DNA from: Paraplanobispora takensis
GTDB taxonomy: Bacteria > Actinomycetota > Actinomycetes > Streptosporangiales > Streptosporangiaceae
DNA length: 64,000 nt
Assembly: GCF_016863195.1 (NCBI RefSeq)
Contig: NZ_BOOK01000014.1
Span: forward strand, 124,001-188,000
Direction: 5' to 3'
Shown here: in pieces, positions 44,375 through 52,336 of the stretch
How the letters are laid out: each line of letters opens with the position of its first letter
Numbering within the stretch: the stretch's first letter is position 1
Notes under the pieces: generated by a model
The model's database searches: none
What the model saw: only the letters and a program-made list of their open reading frames with translations
Told to the model about the DNA's origin: nothing
Program-made: the position numbers and the translations under genes

Positions 44375-44971
44375 ATGGGGGACTACTGGAACCACAACAC
44401 CCACTACCATCCGCTCGTCCTGCGGGCCGTCCCGCCCGGTTGCGGGACGGCGCTGGACGTCGGCTGCGGCGACGGGCTGCTCGCCAGGAAGCTGGCCGGG
44501 CGGGCCGGACGGGTCATCGGGATCGACCGGTACGCCCCGGCGATCGAGAAGGCCAGGTCGCTGGGCGGTCCCGGTGACCTGACCTTCGCCGAGGCCGACT
44601 TCCTGACCTGGTCGCCGCCGGAGGACGGGGTCGACTTCGTCTCGTTCGTGGCCACGATCCACCACATGGACTTCACCGCGGCGCTGAAGAGGGCCGAGGC
44701 GATCCTGCGGCCGGGCGGCGCCCTGGCCGTGGTCGGCCTGGCCTGCAACGCCACCCCCGCCGACTGGGCCTTCTCCGCCCTCGGCGTGCCCGCCACCCGG
44801 ATCCTGCGCCTGCGCCACCGCGCCGCCGCGGGCGAGCCCGACGTGCCGGTCCTCGATGCGGACATGTCCTGGGACCAGGTGCGGCGGGCGGCCGGCGAGC
44901 TGCTGCCCGGCTCGGTGTTCCGCAGGCACGTGCTGTGGCGCTACTCCCTCACCTGGCGCAAGCCGTACTGA
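44375..44971 (+). CDS. Class I SAM-dependent methyltransferase
   Basis: A 198-residue Rossmann methyltransferase. Motif I DVGCGDGLLA, motif II IGIDRY, motif IV-type DFVSFVATIHHMD and post-IV LRPGGALAVVG. The substrate is not predictable. Short for a class I enzyme, and the C-terminal substrate part is small. It probably starts without a leader. A tandem repeat follows its stop codon. Confidence 0.88.
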   Translation: MGDYWNHNTHYHPLVLRAVPPGCGTALDVGCGDGLLARKLAGRAGRVIGIDRYAPAIEKARSLGGPGDLTFAEADFLTWSPPEDGVDFVSFVATIHHMDFTAALKRAEAILRPGGALAVVGLACNATPADWAFSALGVPATRILRLRHRAAAGEPDVPVLDADMSWDQVRRAAGELLPGSVFRRHVLWRYSLTWRKPY

Positions 44972-44990
44972 GTCCGCGGGCCGGTTCCCG

Positions 44991-45041
44991 CGTGGCGCGG
45001 TCGATCCTCGCGTGGCGCGGGCCGGTTCCTTCGTGGCGCGG
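44991..45041 (+). repeat. Three copies of CGTGGCGCGG
   Basis: CGTGGCGCGG occurs at 44991, 45011 and 45032, a period of about 20-21 nt, with GGGCCGGTTCC partly shared. It is placed between the methyltransferase and the oxidoreductase genes. Probably a slippage tract; no known function. Confidence 0.7.
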
Positions 45042-45083
45042 GCCGGGGCGGCCCCGGTGATCGCCCGCCCGGCGCGCCGCGCG

Positions 45084-45089
45084 TAGGGT
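45084..45089 (+). promoter_or_regulatory. -10 element of a leaderless promoter
   Basis: TAGGGT ends 6 nt before ATG 45096. Confidence 0.5.
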
Positions 45090-45095
45090 GCCTGC

Positions 45096-45995
45096 ATGAG
45101 GATCGGATTCGCGGTGCCGACGTCGGGATCCTGGGCCACGCCCGCCAACATGGCGCGGGTCGCCCGCCGGGCCGAGGAGCTCGGCTATCACGGGCTGTGG
45201 ACCTTCCAGCGGCTGCTGTACCCCCGCGGGCACACGATGGGCCCCACCTACCGCAGCGTGCACGACCCCGTGGTCACGCTGTCCTATCTGGCGGGGCTGA
45301 CCAGCCGGATCCGGCTGGGGGTCGCGGTGCTGAACATGCCGTTCTTCTCGCCCGTCCTGCTGGCCAAGCAGCTGGCCAGCCTCCAGGCGGTCTCCGGCGG
45401 CAGGCTGGAGGCCGGGCTGGGACTGGGCTGGCTGGAGGAGGAGTTCGTCGCCTCGGGGGTGCCGATGGAGCGGCGCGGCCGGCGCGCGGAGGAGTTCCTC
45501 CAGGTGCTGCGCAGGCTCTGGTCGGAGGAGACCGTCGAGCACGAGGGCGAGTTCTACCGGCTGCCCCCGGTCCACCAGGACCCCCGTCCCGCCACGCTCC
45601 CGCCCGTCCTGCTCGGCGGGGGCGCGCCGGTGGCGCTGCGCCGCGCGGGACGCCTGGCCGACGGCTGGATCAGCGCCAGCCGCGAGGATCCGGCCGGCCT
45701 CGGCGAGAAGATCGCCGTCGTCAAGGAGGCGGCCCGCGCCGCCGGGCGGGATCCGGAGGCGCTGCGCTTCGTCACCCGGGGCGTCACGCGGGTGCGGCCC
45801 TCGGGGACCGCGGACCGCAGGCCGCTGACCGGTTCGTTCGAGGAGATCCGGGGCGACCTGGCGGGTCTGGCGGCCCAGGGCGTGACCGACGTCTTCCACG
45901 ACCTCAACTTCGACCCCGAGATCGGCTCGCCCGACGCCGACCCGGCGGAGTCGATGCGCCGGGCCGAGGCGGCACTGGAGGCGCTGGCTCCCTGA
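45096..45995 (+). CDS. LLM-class F420-dependent oxidoreductase
   Basis: A 299-residue luciferase-like monooxygenase family protein, of the group that uses F420 in actinobacteria. Family segments: LGYHGLWTFQR, LSYLAGLTSRIRLGVAVLNMP, LAKQLASLQAVSGGRLEAGLG-W and PPVLLGGGAPVALRRAG. The substrate is unknown; it may act in hydride transfer to a natural product or xenobiotic. A TAGGGT element ends 6 nt before the start, so translation likely begins without a leader. Confidence 0.9.
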   Translation: MRIGFAVPTSGSWATPANMARVARRAEELGYHGLWTFQRLLYPRGHTMGPTYRSVHDPVVTLSYLAGLTSRIRLGVAVLNMPFFSPVLLAKQLASLQAVSGGRLEAGLGLGWLEEEFVASGVPMERRGRRAEEFLQVLRRLWSEETVEHEGEFYRLPPVHQDPRPATLPPVLLGGGAPVALRRAGRLADGWISASREDPAGLGEKIAVVKEAARAAGRDPEALRFVTRGVTRVRPSGTADRRPLTGSFEEIRGDLAGLAAQGVTDVFHDLNFDPEIGSPDADPAESMRRAEAALEALAP

Positions 45996-46002
45996 TCACC
46001 CC

Positions 46003-46031
46003 TTGACGCGGTCTCCGGCGGGATCTAGAAA
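46003..46031 (+). promoter_or_regulatory. Promoter for the MFS gene
   Basis: TTGACG (46003-46008), 17 nt, TAGAAA (46026-46031), then an AGAGGGG-type ribosome site before ATG 46064. The -35 and spacing are good, the -10 lacks the final T. Confidence 0.5.
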
Positions 46032-46063
46032 ACAGAGCAAGATTCGGCCGAGAGGGGCGCCCC

Positions 46064-47368
46064 ATGATGACCGCGACCGCCCAAGGCCGCCTGGGCGCGG
46101 TCACCGCCGGGGCCCCGGCCTTCCCGCTCGCGCTGCTGTTCGGGCTGAACGCCGTCGACGAGATCGACCGCCTGGCCTTCGCCACGCTCTCGCCGGAGAT
46201 CAGGGACGCCTTCGGGCTCAGCGACACCGAGATCGGCGCGATCGGCTCGATCGTCAGCGTGTTCGTCCTGCTGGCGGCACTGCCGCTGGGGTATCTGTCC
46301 GACCGGGTGAACCGGGTGCGGCTGGTGGCCGGGGCGGCGCTGCTGTGGGGCACGATGAGCGTGCTGACCGGGCTGGTCACCACGGTGGCGCTGCTGTTCG
46401 CGGTGCGGATGCTGGCCGGGCTCGGCCGGGTGAGCAACGAGGTGGTGCACTCCAGCCTGCTGACCGACTACTACCCGCCCCGGGTCCACCCGAGGGTCTT
46501 CCAGCTGCACCGGCTGGCCAACCCGCTGAGCCAGGTCTCCGGGATCGCCGCGGGCGCGCTGGCCACCGCCTACGGCTGGCGGTGGGCGTTCGTGCTGCTG
46601 GCGATCCCGACGTTCGTGCTGCTGGCCCTGACCGTACGGCTGCGCGAGCCGGGCCGCTCCCGCTCCACCGCCGCGCGGGCCGAGGCCGCCGACGGCGTGC
46701 CGTTCACTGCGGCCACCCGGCGGCTGTTCCGGATCAGGACGCTGCGGCGGCTGTGGCTGGCGGCGCTGCTGTCGGGCATGGGGCTGGTGGCGCTGCCGCA
46801 GATGTTGTCGCTGTTCCTCGGCCACGTCTTCGAGTTCGGCGCGACGCAGCGCGGCGCGGCGCTGACCGTCGCGGGCGCCGGTCAGGTGGCGGGCCTGTTC
46901 CTGGGCGGGAGCTGGGCGACTCGGGCCTCCTCGCGGGACGACTGGCACGGCGTGGCCACGATCGCCGGCCGCTCGGCGCTGGTCTTCGCCGGTGCGCTGC
47001 TGGTCCTGGGCTGGACCCCGGTCCCGATGGCGGCGTTCGCCGTGATGTTCGTGATGGGGGCGGGCGGGGGGAGCTTCCTGCCGGCGTACCTGTCGCTGGT
47101 GGGCCGGGTCTCGCCGGGGGAGATCCGCTCGCAGGCCTACGCGTGGGCGGTGTTCTGCATCGGCCTGAGCACGGTGGTCTCGATCGGCCTGTACGCACTG
47201 GGCGAGGCGGCGGGCTTCAGGATCGCGATGACGGTCTTCGGGCTGATCGTCCTGGCCGGGGCCACGGCGGTCCTCACCGCCCGCCGGTTCGCCCAGTCCG
47301 ATGCCGGGACCGGGGACACGGGGCCTGAAGCCGGAACCGGGGTCACGGGCTCCGGCGCAGGCGTTTGA
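46064..47368 (+). CDS. MFS transporter
   Basis: A 434-residue permease with 12 likely membrane segments. The MFS loop 2-3 signature is GYLSDRVNRVRL, and the cytoplasmic centre is the RLREPGRSRSTAARAEAAD loop. The N-terminus FPLALLFGLNAVDEIDRLAF places it in the sugar phosphate/spinster-like group. Substrate unknown. The Gly/Thr-rich tail overlaps the end of the convergent arfB gene by 26 nt. GAGAGGGG precedes ATG 46064; the second ATG at 46067 cannot be excluded. Confidence 0.88.
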   Translation: MMTATAQGRLGAVTAGAPAFPLALLFGLNAVDEIDRLAFATLSPEIRDAFGLSDTEIGAIGSIVSVFVLLAALPLGYLSDRVNRVRLVAGAALLWGTMSVLTGLVTTVALLFAVRMLAGLGRVSNEVVHSSLLTDYYPPRVHPRVFQLHRLANPLSQVSGIAAGALATAYGWRWAFVLLAIPTFVLLALTVRLREPGRSRSTAARAEAADGVPFTAATRRLFRIRTLRRLWLAALLSGMGLVALPQMLSLFLGHVFEFGATQRGAALTVAGAGQVAGLFLGGSWATRASSRDDWHGVATIAGRSALVFAGALLVLGWTPVPMAAFAVMFVMGAGGGSFLPAYLSLVGRVSPGEIRSQAYAWAVFCIGLSTVVSIGLYALGEAAGFRIAMTVFGLIVLAGATAVLTARRFAQSDAGTGDTGPEAGTGVTGSGAGV

Positions 47369-47762
47369 GGTCGGAGCGCTGCTTCTTGGCGGTGATGCGG
47401 CGCTCGACGGCGCCCTTGCTGGGCTTGGTGGGGCGGCGCTTCTTGGGCGGCGGGGCGACGGCCTCGCGCAGCAGCTGGGCCAGGCGCATCTCTGCGGCCT
47501 CGCGGTTGCGGAGCTGGGAGCGGAACTCCGAGGCGGCGATGGTGACCACCCCCTCCACGAGGCGGGAGGCGAGCCGTTCGAGGGCACGCGTCTTGAGCAG
47601 GGGCGGCAGGGCCTCGGTGGCGGCCAGGTCGAAGCCGAGCTCGACGCGGCTGTCGGTGGTGTTGACCCCCTGGCCGCCGGGGCCCGAGGAACGGGAGAAC
47701 CGCCAGCGGAGCTCGGTCTCGGGGATGGAGATCGAGCCGCTGACCTGAAGCGGACCGGGCAT
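47343..47762 (-). CDS. arfB: Ribosome-rescue peptidyl-tRNA hydrolase ArfB
   Basis: A 139-residue class I release-factor-like protein with the catalytic GGQ in SRSSGPGGQGVNTTDSRVEL. The C-terminal Lys/Arg-rich tail (PPPKKRRPTKPSKGAVERRITAKK and similar) is the segment that enters the empty mRNA channel. It frees peptides from ribosomes stalled without a stop codon. No codon-recognition domain is present, as expected. It converges on and slightly overlaps the MFS gene. Confidence 0.92.
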   Translation of the reverse strand: MPGPLQVSGSISIPETELRWRFSRSSGPGGQGVNTTDSRVELGFDLAATEALPPLLKTRALERLASRLVEGVVTIAASEFRSQLRNREAAEMRLAQLLREAVAPPPKKRRPTKPSKGAVERRITAKKQRSDLKRLRRSP

Positions 47763-47795
47763 GGCGGCGACTCCTTCGGCGACGGGGGTGCGCGT

Positions 47796-48437
47796 TCAGG
47801 GTAACGAGGGGACACACCCATCGATCAACCGGTTTATGCCCCATGTGAACTGTTCTACCGAGTTCCACCCGGCCGCCACCTCCGACGCGGCGGAGGTGAG
47901 CGGCGGCCCGGCCGCCAGTGCGGCCCGGCGCTCCAGCAGGACCTGCTCCGGGTCCGTCCCGGGTCCCGGCAGGTCGGCGGCGGCCAGCGCGGCCGAGCCG
48001 AGCACGTGAACGATCACCGCGTACGCCGCCCGGGCGCCGTCGCCGGGGGACAGCCCGGCCTCGGCGAAGGCGGCGAGCAGCCCCTCGCCGACCAGGACGG
48101 CGTTCGGGCCGTTCATCGGGCCGGAGAGGAAGAACGGCACGGCTCCGGGCCTGGCCAGCAGTTCGGCGCGCAGGCGCAGCGCGTAAGCGGTGATCCGCTC
48201 GCGCCACGGGGCCGGCCCGCTCAGGACGGCGGGCCCGGCCAGGTCCAGCAGGTGCTCGACCACGGCGCCCTCCAGTGCGGCCCTGTCGGGCACGTAGGTG
48301 TAGAGCGTGTTCGGCCGCACGCCGAGGCGGGCGGCGACGCCCCGCAGGGTGGGGACGGTCGCGGGGTCCTCGGCGAGCAGTTCCAGGACCGCGTTGACGA
48401 TCTTCGGGACGTCGAGGCTGCGCTTGGGGCCTTTCAT
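47796..48437 (-). CDS. TetR family repressor
   Basis: A 213-residue TetR protein, starting at ATG 48437 (MKGPKRSLDV), with helix-turn-helix TLRGVAARLGVRPNTLYTYVPDR. The C-terminal ligand domain is hydrophobic and of TetR_C type, without a family label. It is divergent from a two-gene operon across a gap of 67 nt holding three copies of a TTGTAC-n3-GTACAA-like site, so it probably represses itself and the neighbours. A GAAGGA lies very close to the start. Confidence 0.87.
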   Translation of the reverse strand: MKGPKRSLDVPKIVNAVLELLAEDPATVPTLRGVAARLGVRPNTLYTYVPDRAALEGAVVEHLLDLAGPAVLSGPAPWRERITAYALRLRAELLARPGAVPFFLSGPMNGPNAVLVGEGLLAAFAEAGLSPGDGARAAYAVIVHVLGSAALAAADLPGPGTDPEQVLLERRAALAAGPPLTSAASEVAAGWNSVEQFTWGINRLIDGCVPSLP

Positions 48438-48444
48438 TCCTTCA

Positions 48445-48491
48445 TTGTACGGTGTATAAATTTTGTACAGCGTACATTGTGCATCGTACAA
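48445..48491. promoter_or_regulatory. Three tandem TetR operator-like sites (TTGTAC-n3-GTACAA)
   Basis: TTGTAC-GGT-GTATAA at 48445-48459, TTGTAC-AGC-GTACAT at 48463-48477 and TTGTGC-ATC-GTACAA at 48477-48491. Each is a near copy of the 15-bp palindrome TTGTACnnnGTACAA. They fill the divergent gap between tetR and the membrane protein gene. Confidence 0.75.
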
Positions 48492-48504
48492 AGAAGGAGG
48501 GGCC

Positions 48505-49170
48505 ATGATGCCCATGAGGAAGGTCGCGGTCCTGCTGGTGCTCGGCGCGGTGGCGGCCAACGCCGCCTTCGCCGGCCTGGCGGCCGTCTTCGACTATCCC
48601 GACGTGCTGGCCCGGCCCGCTGCCGAGGTCATGGACGCCTTCCACCGCGATCAGGCGATCGTCAGCGCGCTGTTCCTGCTGCTGGCGCTGGGTGCCGGCC
48701 TGCTGGCGCCCATCGCCGCCGGACTGGCCCCGCGGGCCGGGCGCCTGTCGCTCGTCGTGGGGACGGCGGCGGCCGTCGTCCAGGTCGCCGGGCTGCTGCG
48801 CTGGCCCCTGATCGTGCCGTTCGTGCGGGACCCGGAGACCTTCGAGACGCTCGGGACCGTGCTCGGCACGGTGGTCGGCGAGACCGCCGGCTACCTGCTG
48901 ACCGCGGCCTGGACGGTCATGGTGGTCAGGGCCCTGGGCGGCCGGGTGCTCAAGGTGTGGGGCCTGGCCGCGGCGGCGCTCGTCGCCTCCGGGGTGCTCG
49001 TCCCCTTCGGGGTACCCGGGACGGACCTGGCGAATTTCGCGGGATATGTGGTGTGGAGCCTCTGGCTGGTGGGACTTGCCGCAGTCTTGTGGGGTTCGCG
49101 GGCTTCCGTCACAGTGGCTTCTCAGGGGAAGGCCGTACGGGCCGGTGAGGGAAAGGCGGGGGTGTCATGA
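48505..49170 (+). CDS. Polytopic membrane protein (DUF4386-like)
   Basis: A 221-residue protein with six or so membrane segments. It has the FDYPDVLARPAAEVMDAF opening that I associate with DUF4386-type proteins, and the label is tentative. Function unknown; possible toxin or drug response, given control by the neighbouring TetR. GAAGGAGG at 48493-48500 is a strong ribosome-binding site 4 nt before ATG 48505. It overlaps the next gene by 4 nt (ATGA). Confidence 0.72.
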   Translation: MMPMRKVAVLLVLGAVAANAAFAGLAAVFDYPDVLARPAAEVMDAFHRDQAIVSALFLLLALGAGLLAPIAAGLAPRAGRLSLVVGTAAAVVQVAGLLRWPLIVPFVRDPETFETLGTVLGTVVGETAGYLLTAAWTVMVVRALGGRVLKVWGLAAAALVASGVLVPFGVPGTDLANFAGYVVWSLWLVGLAAVLWGSRASVTVASQGKAVRAGEGKAGVS

Positions 49171-50000
49171 ACGCGATCGTCGGCGTGCACGGGATAGGCA
49201 AGTACCGCTACTACCGCGAGGCGGGCAACTCGGTCAGCGGGGCGGCCACCGCGATGCGTACCAAGTGGGACCGCTATCTGCACAAGGGTCTCACCGGCGG
49301 CGCGCCCCACGGCGGGGAGCGCTACATCACCGAGATCGCCTACTACGCCCACCTGCTGGGCGAGAGCAAGGACGAGGCGCCGCGCGAGGTCCGGGCCATG
49401 GACGCCGGGGCCCAGGAGGTCCTGGTCGCCTGGGCCCGGCAGCGCGACACGCTCGGGGAGGGGCTGACCGGCGCGCTCAACCGGGTGGCCGGCTGGCTGC
49501 TGACGCGCATGAACGACAACGCCGCGGCCTTCGCCAAGCTCTTCTGCCCCGAGGTCGCCGCCTACCTCGCCGCCGGGAGCCGGGCGCGGGAGGGCGTGCG
49601 GGCGATCGTGGCCGAGGTGATCCGCCGCAACCGGCCCAGGGTGGTCATCGCGCACTCGCTCGGCAGTGTGGTGGCCTACGAGACGCTCTGGGCCAACCCG
49701 GACCTGAAGGTGGACCTGCTGATCACGCTGGGCAGCCCGCTCGGCATGCGCAATGTGGTCTTCGAGAAGCTGATGCCGGCCCCGGTCAACGGCTGGGGCG
49801 AGCGGCCCCGCCAGGTGCGCCGGTGGGTCAACATCGCCGACAAGGACGACATCGCGGCCATCCCGCCGGAACTGCGGACCCGCTTCACCGGCGTGGACCA
49901 GGAGGTCCTGGTCAACCTCGACTGGATCGACTTCCACACGGTGGAGAAGTACCTGGGCTGCGGCGCGCTCAGGGATCCGCTGAAGCCGTACCTGTCCTGA
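49167..50000 (+). CDS. Alpha/beta hydrolase-like protein
   Basis: A 277-residue protein. The opening MNAIVGVHGIGKYRY is a typical alpha/beta-hydrolase first strand (HG). The nucleophile elbow is VVIAHSLGSVVAYE (Ser in AHSLGS), later an acid in NIADKDDIAAI and a His in DWIDFHTV. Probably a lipase or esterase; it resembles unnamed actinobacterial hydrolases with large helical inserts (about residues 55-155). It is translationally coupled to the upstream membrane protein, and both appear controlled by the TetR. Confidence 0.8.
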   Translation: MNAIVGVHGIGKYRYYREAGNSVSGAATAMRTKWDRYLHKGLTGGAPHGGERYITEIAYYAHLLGESKDEAPREVRAMDAGAQEVLVAWARQRDTLGEGLTGALNRVAGWLLTRMNDNAAAFAKLFCPEVAAYLAAGSRAREGVRAIVAEVIRRNRPRVVIAHSLGSVVAYETLWANPDLKVDLLITLGSPLGMRNVVFEKLMPAPVNGWGERPRQVRRWVNIADKDDIAAIPPELRTRFTGVDQEVLVNLDWIDFHTVEKYLGCGALRDPLKPYLS

Positions 50001-50154
50001 CGTCCGATCTTCGCTCGCAGGCGGGAGAGAAGTCACCTTCCGCTCGACCGGTGTTCAGCCACGGTGGGTAACCGGCGTGGCTATGCAGCGGCTGTTCACC
50101 TCCCCTTGGAGCGCAGGTCACAGCCGGGACAGCTGAACCGCGTGCACTGGGCGG

Positions 50155-51717
50155 GTGGAGCAGAACCTGTCACGCAGAGTGTTCCTGTCCGCCGCCGCCG
50201 ACGCCGGCGGCCTGTTGCTCACCGGGGCCTCGCACGCTCCGGCCGCCCGGTCCAGGAGCCTGGCCCGGGATCCGTTCGCCCTGGGGGTCGCCTCGGGCGA
50301 CCCCTCACATGACGGCGTCGTGCTGTGGACCCGGCTCGCGCCCGAGCCGCTCGGCCTGAACGGCCGCGGCGGCATGCCGTCCCGGGACGTGGAGGTGCGC
50401 TGGCAGCTCGCCTCCGACGAGGGGTTCACCAAGGTGGTGCGCTCGGGCGCCGAGACCGCGCGGTGGCGGCAGGCGCACAGCGTCCACGTCGAGCTGGAGG
50501 GCCTGGAGCCGGGCCGCGAGTACTTCTACCGCTTCCGCGCCGAGGGACACCTGTCGCCGGCCGGCCGTACCCGCACCGCGCCCGCCCGGGACTCCTCGAC
50601 CTCCCCGCTGAACTTCGCCGTCGCCGCCTGCGCCCACTACGAGCACGGCTACTACACGGCCTACCGCAGGCTGGCCGAGCAGGAGCCGGACCTGGTGGTG
50701 CACCTGGGCGACTACATGTACGAGTACGCGCCGCAGGGCTACACCGCGATCGGCGGCGCCGTACGGCAGCACACGCCCGGCAAGTGCGAGACCCTGGCCG
50801 ACTACCGGATGCGGCACGCGCAGTACAGGAGCGACCCCGACCTGCAGGCCGCGCACGCCGCCGCGCCCTGGCTGGTCGCCTTCGACGACCACGAGATCGA
50901 GAACAACTGGGCGGCCGGAGTCTCCAGCACCGGCGCCCCGGCGTTCGCCCGGCGCCGGGCCAACGCCTTCCGGGCCTACTACGAGAACATGCCGCTGCGG
51001 CGCTCCAGCGTGCCCGGCGGGACGTCGATCCGGGTGCACCGGCGGGTGGACTGGGGGCCGCTGGCCCGCTTCCACCTGCTCGACACCCGCCAGTTCCGCG
51101 ACGACCAGGCCTGCGAGGACGGCCTGCGGGCGGGCTGCGACGACCGGCTCGCGCCGGAGCGCACCCTGCTGGGCGAGGACCAGCGGCGCTGGCTGCTCGA
51201 CGGCCTCGCCGCCTCCGGGGCCCGGTGGAACCTCATCGGCCAGCAGATCATGATGGCCCAGCGCGACCATCGGACCGGCCCCGGGATCGAGGTCAACATG
51301 GACTCCTGGGACGGCTACGCCGCCGAGCGCACCCGCCTGCTGACCGGCCTGCGCGACTCCGGCGCCGCCAACCCGGTGGTGCTGACCGGCGACGCGCACA
51401 TGCACCACGCGGCCGACCTCATGCTCGACTTCGACGACCCGGACTCGCCCCGGGTCGCGGTGGAACTGGTCACCTCCTCGGTCGCCAGCGACGGGGACGG
51501 CTACCGCGACGAGAGCCGGGTCGCCGAGCTGACGGCCGAGAACCGGCACATCTCCTATCTCGACCAGCGGCGGGGCTACATCATGTGCCGGTTGACCACC
51601 GAGGAACTGCGGGCCGACTTCCGCGTGCTGGACCACATCAGCCGCCGCGGGGCTCCGGCCGAGACCGGCGCCCGCTTCACCGTGCCGGCGGGGGAGAACG
51701 CGCTCGATCCCCGCTGA
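50155..51717 (+). CDS. phoD: Alkaline phosphatase D (PhoD) family, Tat-exported
   Basis: A 520-residue secreted phosphatase/phosphodiesterase. The signal peptide has the Tat motif SRRVFLS, then an Ala-rich hydrophobic run. The catalytic domain shows the family metal ligand sites: VHLGDYMYEYA, FDDHEIENNW, and LTGDAHMHHAADL. The N-terminal Fn3-like PhoD_N domain (about 40-150) precedes it. Likely acts on phosphodiesters or monoesters outside the cell, with Ca2+ and Fe3+. GTG 50155 is a poor site for translation, but the Tat signal begins here. A GTTCACC at 50094 might be a half PHO box, too weak to call. Confidence 0.9.
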   Translation: MEQNLSRRVFLSAAADAGGLLLTGASHAPAARSRSLARDPFALGVASGDPSHDGVVLWTRLAPEPLGLNGRGGMPSRDVEVRWQLASDEGFTKVVRSGAETARWRQAHSVHVELEGLEPGREYFYRFRAEGHLSPAGRTRTAPARDSSTSPLNFAVAACAHYEHGYYTAYRRLAEQEPDLVVHLGDYMYEYAPQGYTAIGGAVRQHTPGKCETLADYRMRHAQYRSDPDLQAAHAAAPWLVAFDDHEIENNWAAGVSSTGAPAFARRRANAFRAYYENMPLRRSSVPGGTSIRVHRRVDWGPLARFHLLDTRQFRDDQACEDGLRAGCDDRLAPERTLLGEDQRRWLLDGLAASGARWNLIGQQIMMAQRDHRTGPGIEVNMDSWDGYAAERTRLLTGLRDSGAANPVVLTGDAHMHHAADLMLDFDDPDSPRVAVELVTSSVASDGDGYRDESRVAELTAENRHISYLDQRRGYIMCRLTTEELRADFRVLDHISRRGAPAETGARFTVPAGENALDPR

Positions 51718-51775
51718 TCGCGGGGGCCGAGAACTTATTGGCGAAATGTCGGCTATGTAAGAAATGATCTGCCGC

Positions 51776-52303
51776 ATGAGTCACTTCGCCACGCGGCTCA
51801 CCGCCGCGGCCGCCGCCGCCGTACTGGGCGGCACGCTCCTCGCACAGAGCCCGGCCACGGCGGCGGCCGTCACCGCCCCCGCGGTCGTCGCCCCCGCGGC
51901 CGCCACCGCCGCGCCCAAGTTCAAGGCCACGGTCTACTACTACAAGCACATCCGCCGGGGCGGCTACACGACCTACAAGGTCAAGGTCACCAACAGGGGC
52001 TACGACGGCCAGGCCCACGCCCTGCTCGCCGGGGCCTTCCCGGCCGGGACGCGCAAGATCAAGGTGATCGGCAAGCCGCGGAGCGTCACCTGCGACGTCG
52101 AGGGCCGCGGCCTCGGCTGCTGGATCTCCTCGCTGGACAACGGCGACACCACCACGCTGACGGTCGGCGTCTGGCTCTCGCCGTCCAAGCGCGGCACCTA
52201 CACCGCGCAGTTCGGCGTGGCCTACGCCGACAGCCCGGACGTGGACGCCGACGAGGTGATCGACTACAGGCGCCTCACGAAGTTCAAGAGCAAGATCGTT
52301 TGA
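51776..52303 (+). CDS. Secreted DUF11-like beta-sandwich protein
   Basis: A 175-residue secreted protein: a signal peptide (MSHFATRLTAAAA and Ala-rich core ending near AQSPATA), then a beta-rich region with repeated Thr/Lys strands (VTNRGYDGQAHALLAG, TTLTVGVWLSPSKRGTYTAQFGVAY), like a DUF11/cell-surface bacterial Ig fold. Two cysteines flank the CDVEGRGLGC segment and may bridge. No enzyme signature. It follows phoD in the same direction. Confidence 0.75.
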   Translation: MSHFATRLTAAAAAAVLGGTLLAQSPATAAAVTAPAVVAPAAATAAPKFKATVYYYKHIRRGGYTTYKVKVTNRGYDGQAHALLAGAFPAGTRKIKVIGKPRSVTCDVEGRGLGCWISSLDNGDTTTLTVGVWLSPSKRGTYTAQFGVAYADSPDVDADEVIDYRRLTKFKSKIV

Positions 52304-52336
52304 TGCCCGGCCCGGGTGAGGAACGCTCCACCCGGG

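Noticed and set aside
50094-50100. GTTCACC before phoD as a possible PHO box
   Set aside because: Only one unit fits; the expected tandem 11-nt repeat is not present.
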